Origin: Euzebyales bacterium
GTDB taxonomy: Bacteria; Actinomycetota; Nitriliruptoria; Euzebyales; JAHELV01
Assembly: GCA_036374135.1 (NCBI GenBank)
Contig: DASUUK010000003.1
Location: 18,630 to 82,629, forward strand
DNA length: 64,000 bases
Direction of reading: 5' to 3'
Below, one piece after another: positions 51,317 to 58,832 of the stretch. The notes below the pieces were generated by a model. The model was not told the DNA's origin and searched no databases. It saw nothing but the letters and a program-made list of their open reading frames with translations. Made by a program: the position numbers and the translations under genes. The stretch's first letter is position 1. Each line of letters begins with the position of its first letter.

Positions 51317-51688
51317 ATGGATCTGCCGATCGACCTGGACCGCGTCCGCGCGACGCTGCGGGCGCACGGCGTCACCTTCGCGCTGGTGTTCGGCAGCCAC
51401 GCCACCGGCCGCGCGCGGGGGGAGTCCGACGTCGATCTGGCGGTCTGGTCAGACCGACCACTGGACGACTGGACCCTGCGTGGTGAGCTGCCGGACGCCG
51501 TGGATCTGGTCGACCTGCGCACGGCACCGCAGGACCTGGCGGGCCGGGTGGCGCTCGAGGGTCATGTGGTGCTCGACGACGACCCGCGCACACGGATCCG
51601 CTGGCAGGCGGACACCCGCAAGCGCCACCTCGACGAAGCCTTCCGCCGCGAGCAGTTCAGACGCGACTTCGTCCGCGCCCATGGTTGA
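51317..51688 (+). CDS. mntA: MntA-type nucleotidyltransferase antitoxin
   Basis: 123 residues. Minimal nucleotidyltransferase with the exact GS-x10-D-x-D motif: Gly26-Ser27, Asp38 and Asp40 (VFGSHATGRARGESDVDLAV). In characterised pairs such MNT proteins add AMP to the tyrosine of the HEPN toxin's RX4HXY motif. Followed by the toxin gene with an 8-bp overlap. Confidence 0.85.
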   Translation: MDLPIDLDRVRATLRAHGVTFALVFGSHATGRARGESDVDLAVWSDRPLDDWTLRGELPDAVDLVDLRTAPQDLAGRVALEGHVVLDDDPRTRIRWQADTRKRHLDEAFRREQFRRDFVRAHG

Positions 51689-52100
51689 CACCGAACGGCT
51701 GCTCGCCCTGCTGGGCAGGGTCACCGCCCGACTGGCGATCCTGGACGACTACGCCGCGCAGGACCGTGACGCGCTACTGGCCGACCGGGTCCGGCTCGGC
51801 GACCTGAAGTACACGTTCCAGACGGCGATCGAGGCCTGCATCGACGCGGCTCACCACGTCGTCGCCGACCGCGGCCTGGGTGTACCGTCCTCCAACGCAG
51901 CGGCATTCCGCTCTCTGACCGACGCCGACCTGGTCGACGCCGACCTGGCGACGCGGATGGCGGGCGCAGTCGGGTTCCGCAACGTGCTGGTCCACGGCTA
52001 CACGGAGGTCGACGATCGGCTCGTCGTCAGCCATCTGGACGAGCGCGACGAGCTACGACGGTTCGTCGCCGCCATGACGCGACTGCTCGACGAGCAGTGA
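51681..52100 (+). CDS. hepT: HepT-type HEPN ribonuclease toxin
   Basis: 139 residues, all-helical HEPN/DUF86 protein. The active-site motif RX4HXY is intact: Arg100, His105, Tyr107 in FRNVLVHGY. Family members cleave RNA and are neutralised when the tyrosine is AMPylated by MntA. The ATG lies inside mntA and is thus translationally coupled. A type VII system by motif and gene pairing. Confidence 0.85.
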   Translation: MVDTERLLALLGRVTARLAILDDYAAQDRDALLADRVRLGDLKYTFQTAIEACIDAAHHVVADRGLGVPSSNAAAFRSLTDADLVDADLATRMAGAVGFRNVLVHGYTEVDDRLVVSHLDERDELRRFVAAMTRLLDEQ

Positions 52101-52516
52101 CCACCACGTCGTGTCCTGATCGGTCCCCCGTTCACGGGCAGGGGCGCCGGTACGGTTCGTCCGCGAAGTAACGGTGCCACTCGTCACGCGTGAAGCCCGG
52201 CGCCTTGACCGGCTGGGGCAGGCCCTCGATGCCGGTGGCGACGAGCGCCACCCACTGAGTGGTACTCACCATGCGCGAGGCAGGGCCGCCCTGCAAGATT
52301 GAGGTCAGGCCCGGCGAACTCGATGAACCGGACGGGCCTCGAGCGGCGCGTCGTCGCCGGTGAGCTGCGTGACGACCTGCCGAGCCGGACCGTGGCGCGG
52401 ACGTTGTCCGGGCCGCTGCGCGGCGCGGTCGAGCAGGATGCGACGCCGACCGGGTGACAGGAGCCACCCCGCGTGGGTACCGACAGACCGAGCCATCGTT
52501 CGGAGAAGGGCGCGAC
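52101..52516. other. gap after hepT with a small minus-strand ORF
   Basis: Apart from the small ORF at 52132-52272 and the ribosome site of the reductase gene (GGAGAAGGG at 52502-52510), nothing recognisable. Minus-strand frames upstream of the small ORF look degraded. Confidence 0.4.
52132..52272 (-). pseudogene. 46-residue ORF, possible C-terminal tail of a larger regulator
   Basis: Reads MVSTTQWVALVATGIEGL then PGFTRDEWHRYFADEPYRRP. The last part resembles the C-terminal tail found on some WD40/AfsR-type proteins (NLTRDEWRQYL..EPYRATCP). No upstream body is readable on the minus strand, so this would be a leftover 3' end; the likeness is from memory and weak. Confidence 0.35.
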
Positions 52517-53484
52517 ATGAAGTACACCCGCCTCGGCAGCACCGGCCTGCAGGTGTCCCGGATCTGCCTCGGGATGATGACGTACGGCGACCCCGGCTGG
52601 CGCGAGTGGACCCTCGGCATCGACGAGGCCGAACCGTTCGTCGAACGCGCGCTCGACCTGGGCATCAACTTCTTCGACACCGCTGACATGTACTCCCGGG
52701 GCGTCAGCGAGGAGGTGACGGGCGAGCTGCTGCGCCGCCATGGTGTGCGCGAGGACGTCGTGATCGCCACCAAGGTGTTCTTCACGTGGGATGCCGAGCG
52801 CCCGAACTCCGGCGGCCTGTCGCGCAAGCACATCATGGACTCGATCGACGGGTCGCTGCGGCGCCTGGGCACCGACCACGTCGACCTGTACCAGATCCAC
52901 CGCTGGGATCCCGACACCCCGATCGCTGAGACCATGGAGGCGCTGCACGACGTGGTCAAGGCGGGAAGGCGCGCTACATCGGCGCGTCGAGCATGTGGGC
53001 GTGGCAGTTCGCGAAGGCGCAGCACACCGCCGAGCGTCACGGATGGACGCCGTTCGTCACGATGCAGGACCACTACAACCTGCTGTACCGCGAGGAGGAG
53101 CGTGAGATGCTCCCACTGTGCGCCGATCAGGGCGTCGGTGTCCTGCCATGGAGTCCGCTCGCCCGCGGGCAACTCGCCGCAGGCGTGGACAGGTCGACCG
53201 CGCGGTCCGGTTCCGATCACATCGCCGACCGCCTCTACGCCGACGCGGCGCAGGAGACCATCGCCAGCGTGGCCGAGATCGCCGACGAGAAGGGTGTGAC
53301 GCCGGCGCAGGTCGCGCTGGCGTGGTTGCTGCACCAGCCGGTCGTGACCGCGCCGATCATCGGTGCCAGCCGGCTCGAGCACCTCGACCAGGCCGCCGAC
53401 GCCGTGGATGTCGAGCTGACCGCTGACGAGCTCGAGCATCTCGGCCGGCACTACACGCCGCGTCCCGTGTTCGAGTTCGACTGA
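52517..53484 (+). pseudogene. aldo/keto reductase with a one-base frameshift
   Basis: First frame: KYTRLGSTGLQVSRICLGMM, NFFDTADMYSRGVSEEV (Asp and Tyr of the tetrad), VVIATKVFF (Lys), DHVDLYQIHRWDPDTP (His). At 52963-52965 a run of three G should be four: the frame becomes GRRATSARR, while the next frame continues SMWAWQFAKAQHTAERHGW and PFVTMQDHYNLLYREEEREM to the proper end FEFD. With one G restored it is a normal 323-residue reductase, so this is a fresh mutation or a sequencing error. Confidence 0.85.
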
Positions 53485-53500
53485 CCGCCGGCTCCCCGGG

Positions 53501-54568
53501 ATGGCCGTCGCATTCGGGTTTCTCGCCGGACTCGCGCTGCTCGTGGGCGGCGCCGAGCTCCTGGTGCGCGGGGCGGGACGTCTCGCGATCGCGCTGGGCA
53601 TGTCGCCCCTCGTGGTCGGGCTGACGGTGGTGGCGTTCGCCACCAGTGCGCCGGAGCTGGCGGTCAGCGTCGACTCCGCCGTCAGCGGCAGCGCCGACAT
53701 CGCTCTCGGCAACGTCGTCGGATCGACCATCGCCAACGTGCTGCTGATCCTGGGGCTGTCGGCGCTCGTGTCACCGCTCGTCGTGCGGTCCCAGCTCGTC
53801 CGCTTCGACGTGCCCGTGATGATCGGCGCCGCGGTCGCGGTCCTGCTGTTCGCACTCGACGGCATGATCGGCCGACTCGACGGCGCGCTGCTCGCGGCCG
53901 GCATCGGCGCCTACCTCGTGGGCGTCATCGTCGTGTCCCGCCGATCCGACGACAGCCCGGCGATCGGGGACACCGTTGATGACACGGAACCGTCGACGCC
54001 CCGCGACCTGGCGCTGGTGGCCGTCGGCCTGGTGGGGCTGGTGGTCGGGTCGGACCTGCTGCTCGACGCGTCGGTCACCGTCGCCGAGCGCATGGGGGTG
54101 AGCGAGCTCGTGATCGGGCTCACCCTGGTGGCGGTCGGCACGTCGCTGCCGGAGGTCGCCACGTCGCTGCTGGCCGTCGTGCGGGGCGAGCGCGACCTTG
54201 CCGTCGGCAACGCGGTCGGATCCAACGTGTTCAACCTGTTCGCGGTGCTCGGCGTCTCCGGTCTGGTCGCCCCTGACGGCATCGGTGTCGCCAAAGGTGC
54301 GCTGGACTTCGACCTGCCCGTGATGGTGGCGGTGACCGTCGCGTGCCTGCCGATCTTCTTCACGGGCAGCCGCATCGCACGGCGCGAAGGTGCCCTGTTC
54401 CTCGGGTACTACGTCGCGTACACGGCGTACCTGCTGCTGGACGCCGCCGAGCACGACGCCCTCGAGCCGTTCTCCGCGGTGATGCTCTGGTTCGTCGTGC
54501 CGCTCACAGTGCTGTCGGTCGGCGCGACCGTGGTGGGTGCGATCCGCCAACGCCTCCTCGCCCGCTGA
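53501..54568 (+). CDS. CaCA-family Na+/Ca2+ (cation) exchanger
   Basis: 355 residues, about ten membrane helices in two inverted halves. The alpha repeats are clear: AFATSAPELAVSVDSAVSGS with GNVVGSTIANVLLILG, and AVGTSLPEVATSLLAVVRGE with GNAVGSNVFNLFAVLG. They hold the paired Glu and Asn cation ligands. It probably exports Ca2+ (or exchanges K+) against Na+ or H+. It starts 16 bp after the broken reductase, probably co-transcribed. Confidence 0.9.
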   Translation: MAVAFGFLAGLALLVGGAELLVRGAGRLAIALGMSPLVVGLTVVAFATSAPELAVSVDSAVSGSADIALGNVVGSTIANVLLILGLSALVSPLVVRSQLVRFDVPVMIGAAVAVLLFALDGMIGRLDGALLAAGIGAYLVGVIVVSRRSDDSPAIGDTVDDTEPSTPRDLALVAVGLVGLVVGSDLLLDASVTVAERMGVSELVIGLTLVAVGTSLPEVATSLLAVVRGERDLAVGNAVGSNVFNLFAVLGVSGLVAPDGIGVAKGALDFDLPVMVAVTVACLPIFFTGSRIARREGALFLGYYVAYTAYLLLDAAEHDALEPFSAVMLWFVVPLTVLSVGATVVGAIRQRLLAR

Positions 54569-54618
54569 CCCGGACCGCGCTCGGCGGCGGGCGTGACGGA
54601 TGCACGTGGGTCCAGAGC

Positions 54619-55494
54619 TCAGCAACGCCGGAGCGGAAGTGTGAGGCACGTGGGTCCGCCACTGCCGTTCCAGCAGATCTCGCTGCCCGGGAAGGTGTGG
54701 ACCTCGATCCCGTGCCGGCGGAGCAGCTCGGCCGTGCGCGGGTTGCCCTCGCACAGCACGACGACGCGCGGCCGGATCACGAGCACGTTGCCGCCGAGCG
54801 AGCCGACCTCCTCGGCCGGCACCGGCAGCAGCGTGTAGCCGAGCCCGTCGAGCAGGCGGAACAGGCCCGACGGCAACCGCGGCAGCTCGACGACGGCCAG
54901 CCGGTCCGCGATCGGCGAGATCACGCTCAACAGGTGCAGGCAGCCAGCCTCGCCGGCGTCGTACGGGACGTCGAACGTGTGGACGGGCACGTCGAGCAGG
55001 GCGACCAGCTGATCGATGCCGTCCTGGTTCGTGCGCAGCGACCGGCCGACGCAGACGACATCGGGGCGCAGACGGCACACGTCGCCGCCGTCGACGGTGC
55101 CGGGTGGTTCGATGCGACCGACGACCGGGATGCCATGCGCGGCGAACCACGCCGCCTGCAGGTCCTCCTCGCCGCGCCGTGTGGTCTTGCCCGATCGCAG
55201 CAGGACCGCGCCGCGGGCGGTCACGACGGACGGGTCGAACTGGTACACGAGGTCGGGACTGGACGCCTCGGCGTCCAGCCGGTGCACGGTCACGCCGAGC
55301 CGGGTCAGCAGTCCGACCAGCGCGGCGTGCTGACGCCGCGCGAGGTCGAGGTCGACCGGGTGCAGGAAGCCGTACGCCGGGTCGTCGAACCCCGCCGCGA
55401 ACCCTGCGCCGGGCGTCTTGACCAGCACGTGCTCCAGGTGCCCGATCATCGCGTCGGTGCCGTACGGCACCGTGGACGCCCCCCGCGTGGCCAT
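54619..55494 (-). CDS. amidinotransferase-fold hydrolase (dimethylargininase-like)
   Basis: 291 residues. Guanidino-modifying fold: LVKTPGAGFAAGFDDPAYGF, YQFDPSVVTARGAVLL, PPGTVDGGDVCRLRP (substrate Asp/Glu site), GEAGCLHLLSVIS (catalytic His) and the terminal GGPTCLTLPL (catalytic Cys). Family members hydrolyse dimethylarginine to citrulline or are arginine deiminases; the substrate is inferred. A pirin gene begins 76 bp from its 5' side on the same strand. Confidence 0.85.
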   Translation of the reverse strand: MATRGASTVPYGTDAMIGHLEHVLVKTPGAGFAAGFDDPAYGFLHPVDLDLARRQHAALVGLLTRLGVTVHRLDAEASSPDLVYQFDPSVVTARGAVLLRSGKTTRRGEEDLQAAWFAAHGIPVVGRIEPPGTVDGGDVCRLRPDVVCVGRSLRTNQDGIDQLVALLDVPVHTFDVPYDAGEAGCLHLLSVISPIADRLAVVELPRLPSGLFRLLDGLGYTLLPVPAEEVGSLGGNVLVIRPRVVVLCEGNPRTAELLRRHGIEVHTFPGSEICWNGSGGPTCLTLPLRRC

Positions 55495-55500
55495 GTGCGG

Positions 55501-56424
55501 TCAGCCGGCGCGGACCCAGGGGGGTGCCGGGGCGTCGATGCGGTCCAGGCGGGACGCGACCGGACCGAAGCGGTCGTCGTCGTGGTCCCGCCAGGCCCGC
55601 CACGCCGCCGTGATCTCGTCGCGGTCGCGGCCGACGAAGTTCCACCACATGGTGATCGGCTCCCCGAGCGGCTCACCGCCGAGGAGCATGAACCGGGCGC
55701 CGTCGGCGGCGGCTTCGATCGGCAGCCCGGACGCACCCGGCGGCACCAGCGCCAGCCAGCCGTGCTCCACGATGTCCTCGCCGACCTTGACGGTGCCGTC
55801 CAGCGGCACGATCGCGTACTCGAAGTCGGTGACGGCAGGCAGCGTGGTCGCGCCCACCCGCACGGTGACCTCGGCGCCGACCAGTCGTGTGTCGGCGCGC
55901 GCAGGTGACGTCGCGTCGCCCAGCGTCCCGATCAGCACGGCGGCCTCGCCCGTGCCGACGTCGACGCGCGGCAGGTCGGCATGGTGCTCGAACGCCGAGC
56001 CGCCGTGGCGCGTCTGCTCGGGCTGGGCGATCCACAACTGCACGCCACGCAGCGGCGCCGGAGCTCCCAGCTCGGCATGGGCGATGCCGAGCCCCGCGGT
56101 CATGAGGTTCAGCTGGCCGGGTCGGATCGCCTGCTCCGAGCCGAGCGAGTCGCTGTGGACGGCCTCGCCGTCGAGCAGCCAGGTGACGGTCGCCAACCCG
56201 ATGTGTGGATGGGGGCCGACCTCCATCGGATCCGGATCGAGCCCGTCGGCCGGCAGGATCAGATCGGTGAAGCACCACGCGCCGACCGTGCGGCGGCCCT
56301 TGGTGGGCAGCACCCGCGAGATGCGCATGCCGCCGACCGACGCCTGGCGACCTTCGCGCACCTCCACGCCGGCCAGTTCCTCGTCGACGCAGGCGGCGTC
56401 CTTCGGTTCGATCGGTCCGCTCAT
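55501..56424 (-). CDS. pirin family protein
   Basis: 307 residues from ATG 56424 with GGAGGG ahead. Cupin-fold pirin: GVEVREGRQASVGGMRISRV, EVGPHPHIGLATVTWLLDGE (His-x-His), and GQLNLMTAGLGIAHAE (His, Glu); C-terminal cupin GTVKVGEDIVEHGWLALVPP. Fe-dependent dioxygenase or redox regulator. It differs clearly from the pirin at 47470, so it is a separate branch. Confidence 0.9.
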   Translation of the reverse strand: MSGPIEPKDAACVDEELAGVEVREGRQASVGGMRISRVLPTKGRRTVGAWCFTDLILPADGLDPDPMEVGPHPHIGLATVTWLLDGEAVHSDSLGSEQAIRPGQLNLMTAGLGIAHAELGAPAPLRGVQLWIAQPEQTRHGGSAFEHHADLPRVDVGTGEAAVLIGTLGDATSPARADTRLVGAEVTVRVGATTLPAVTDFEYAIVPLDGTVKVGEDIVEHGWLALVPPGASGLPIEAAADGARFMLLGGEPLGEPITMWWNFVGRDRDEITAAWRAWRDHDDDRFGPVASRLDRIDAPAPPWVRAG

Positions 56425-56515
56425 CGCCAACCCTCCAGCCGGATGGTCCTGCCGGGGCGTCACACGCGGACCCTGCGGTCCGCCCGTGGGCCGGTCATCG
56501 CACGTCCGACCGAGT

Positions 56516-57796
56516 CTACGTACGCGCGGTCACGACCGCGTACGCCGCGGGGTCGGTGACCACCGGATCGTGCGGATAACCGACCCCGGTCGGCAGGCCG
56601 CGCGCCCGCCGCAACGCCATCGCCCCGAGCACGACCGCGCCCAGCGCCGCGGGCACCGCCGCGAGCAGCAGCATGAAGGCGGCGGGCGACAGCACCCGCA
56701 GGGCGATCCCGGCGATCGCCTGTCCGGTGCCCGCGCCGATCAGGATCATGGCCGGGTACAGCGCGAACCCCTCCGCCTGACGTGGCTCGGCGACGATGCG
56801 TTGCAGCGACAGGCTGGCCAGGGCGTTGAGCGGTGCGATCGGGACACCGACGACGAACAGTCCGGCCGCCAGCACCAGCACGCTCGCCGCGACGGCCGTC
56901 GGCACGAACGACAGCGCGAACATCAGCAGCAGGCCGGCGGCCATGGCGCGCCCGTAACGCAGCGGATCGCGCAGGTTCGCCGCGACCAGGCCCGCCAGCC
57001 CGCTGCCCAGTGCCGCCAGCGCCAGCAGCGGCCCGGCGGTGGCGGGTTCCCACCCGAACGACTCGAGCCGCGCGGGGACCGACGCCTCCCACCCGCCGAG
57101 CGCCAGCCCGGGCCCGAACGCCAGCAGGTAGACGCTCAGTGCGCCCCTCGTGCGCCACGGTGCGGGTCCGGCAAGCGACAGGTCGGCAGCCGGCGGACGT
57201 CGGGGCAGGCCCCCGATGAGCACCGCGGCCACCAGGAACGACACCGCCTGGAGCACGACGACGCCCACCGGACCGATGACCAGCGCAGCGGCTCCGGCGA
57301 CCGCGGGACCCGCCACGAAGGCGACCTCGACGAACACGGCGTCGAGCGCGTTCGCGGGCTCGATCTCGTCAGCCGACACGGTCGGCACCAGCAGCGCACG
57401 GAACCCGCCGAGGATCGCCGCGGACACGACACCCTGGACACCCGCCAGCACGCCGAGCACCCACACCGGCGCGGCGGTCGCGGCGGCCAACGCGATGGCC
57501 GCCATGCCCACGCTCGAGAGCACGAGGTCGCGACGCAGACCCGTCCGGAGTTCGACCCGGTCGAGGCTGCGGCCACGCGGCTGCGCCAACACGCCGCTGG
57601 TGACGGTCAGTATGCCCGACAACATCGCACCCGTGGCCAGTGAGCCGGTGATCAGCTCACCCAGCAGCACCAGCGCGAGCAGGTTCATGGTCAATGGCAG
57701 GCGCGCGAACAGGTTCGCCACCGCCCACCGGCGGAACGAACGGTTGCGCATGAGACCGCGCAGCGGCGATGAAGCAGGAACGTCCAACGTCCTCAC
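56516..57796 (-). CDS. MFS transporter
   Basis: 426 residues, 12 membrane helices, DHA-like. RSFRRWAVANLFARLPLTMN at the N-terminus and RGLMRNRSFRRWAVA are typical of this MFS branch; no TetR or partner regulator is adjacent. Probably a drug or metabolite exporter. Confidence 0.85.
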   Translation of the reverse strand: MRTLDVPASSPLRGLMRNRSFRRWAVANLFARLPLTMNLLALVLLGELITGSLATGAMLSGILTVTSGVLAQPRGRSLDRVELRTGLRRDLVLSSVGMAAIALAAATAAPVWVLGVLAGVQGVVSAAILGGFRALLVPTVSADEIEPANALDAVFVEVAFVAGPAVAGAAALVIGPVGVVVLQAVSFLVAAVLIGGLPRRPPAADLSLAGPAPWRTRGALSVYLLAFGPGLALGGWEASVPARLESFGWEPATAGPLLALAALGSGLAGLVAANLRDPLRYGRAMAAGLLLMFALSFVPTAVAASVLVLAAGLFVVGVPIAPLNALASLSLQRIVAEPRQAEGFALYPAMILIGAGTGQAIAGIALRVLSPAAFMLLLAAVPAALGAVVLGAMALRRARGLPTGVGYPHDPVVTDPAAYAVVTART

Positions 57797-57884
57797 GCTA
57801 GCCGCACCCGACGTCGTCTGCCCGGGCGCCCCCGGCCGCGTCGCCAGACGCTGCGCCCGGTCCCGGCGCGCATCACGAAGACGC

Positions 57885-58832
57885 TCAGCCCGTCACGCCC
57901 CGCGCTTCCGTCACGCGCTTCAGGACCTGCAGCACCGTCGCCTCCAGCAGGTCGACCTTGTACCGCGTCATCACCAGCGGTGTCGCGCCCACCGTGGCCG
58001 CGTGCGCGGCCTCCACGAGCACGTCGGCGGTCGGCGCGTGGCCGTGGAGCGCCTCCTCGACCGCCGACAGCCGCAGCGGCACCGTTGCCACACCGCCCGC
58101 GGCGACCGCCGCACGGACGATCACGTCATCGTCGATCACGATGCGCGCCACGGCCTCGACCAGCGGCCACTCGGCTTCGAAGCGACTGATCACGCGGTGG
58201 TAGGCGGCGCGCTCACCCGACCACGTGGTCGGCAGGTGCACATGGGTCAGCAACTCGTCGTCGTCGAGCAGGTGGTCCCGGCCTGGGTCACTGCCGTCGC
58301 CGAACAGGTCGGCGACAGGCAGGCGGCCGCGGCCGGCGACGCTGACGTGCGCGTCGCTGGCGAGCAGCGCCATCCCCAGTGAGGACGGATGGGGATGCAC
58401 GCACGGGCCGCGGTCGAACACGATCCCCAGCAGGTGGTCGCCGTCGCGGGCCGGACACGCCGTGCCGCCCGACTTGAAGCACGACAGCGTGGGGTGGCGG
58501 AAGTACCAGCAGCGCGTGCGCTGGGTCAGGTTGCCGCCGAGCGTGGCGACGGCACGGATCTGCGGGGTGGCCAGGCCCGCGGCGGTCAGCGCCACCGCAG
58601 GGTGGCTGTCGGCCAGGTGCGTTGCCAGGTCGGCGACGGTGACCAGCGCACCGACGGTCAGCCCGTCGTCGTCGGCCTCGATCACGGTCAGCTCGTCCAG
58701 GCCGGCCAGGTCGACGATCGCGGGCACGTCCGACCCGTGCCGCACCCGCTCCTGCAGATCCGTTCCGCCGGCGCGGTAGACGCCGTCCGCCGCGACGGCC
58801 TCATCGACCGAGCTCGCCCGATGCAGCGTCAC
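57885..58832 (-). CDS. FAD-binding subunit of a molybdenum hydroxylase (CoxM/XdhB-like)
   Basis: 315 residues from GTG 58832, overlapping the Mo subunit stop by 4 bp (GTGA). FAD_binding_5 motifs: RAGGTDLQERVRHGSDVPA, AVATLGGNLTQRTRCWYFRH, SSLGMALLASDAHV. An unusual Cys-containing insert (CWYFRHPTLSCFKSGGTACP) lies within the FAD domain, as in CoxM-type subunits with an extra FeS cluster (for example 4-hydroxybenzoyl-CoA reductase). Passes electrons between the FAD and the FeS clusters of the partner. Confidence 0.85.
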   Translation of the reverse strand: MTLHRASSVDEAVAADGVYRAGGTDLQERVRHGSDVPAIVDLAGLDELTVIEADDDGLTVGALVTVADLATHLADSHPAVALTAAGLATPQIRAVATLGGNLTQRTRCWYFRHPTLSCFKSGGTACPARDGDHLLGIVFDRGPCVHPHPSSLGMALLASDAHVSVAGRGRLPVADLFGDGSDPGRDHLLDDDELLTHVHLPTTWSGERAAYHRVISRFEAEWPLVEAVARIVIDDDVIVRAAVAAGGVATVPLRLSAVEEALHGHAPTADVLVEAAHAATVGATPLVMTRYKVDLLEATVLQVLKRVTEARGVTG

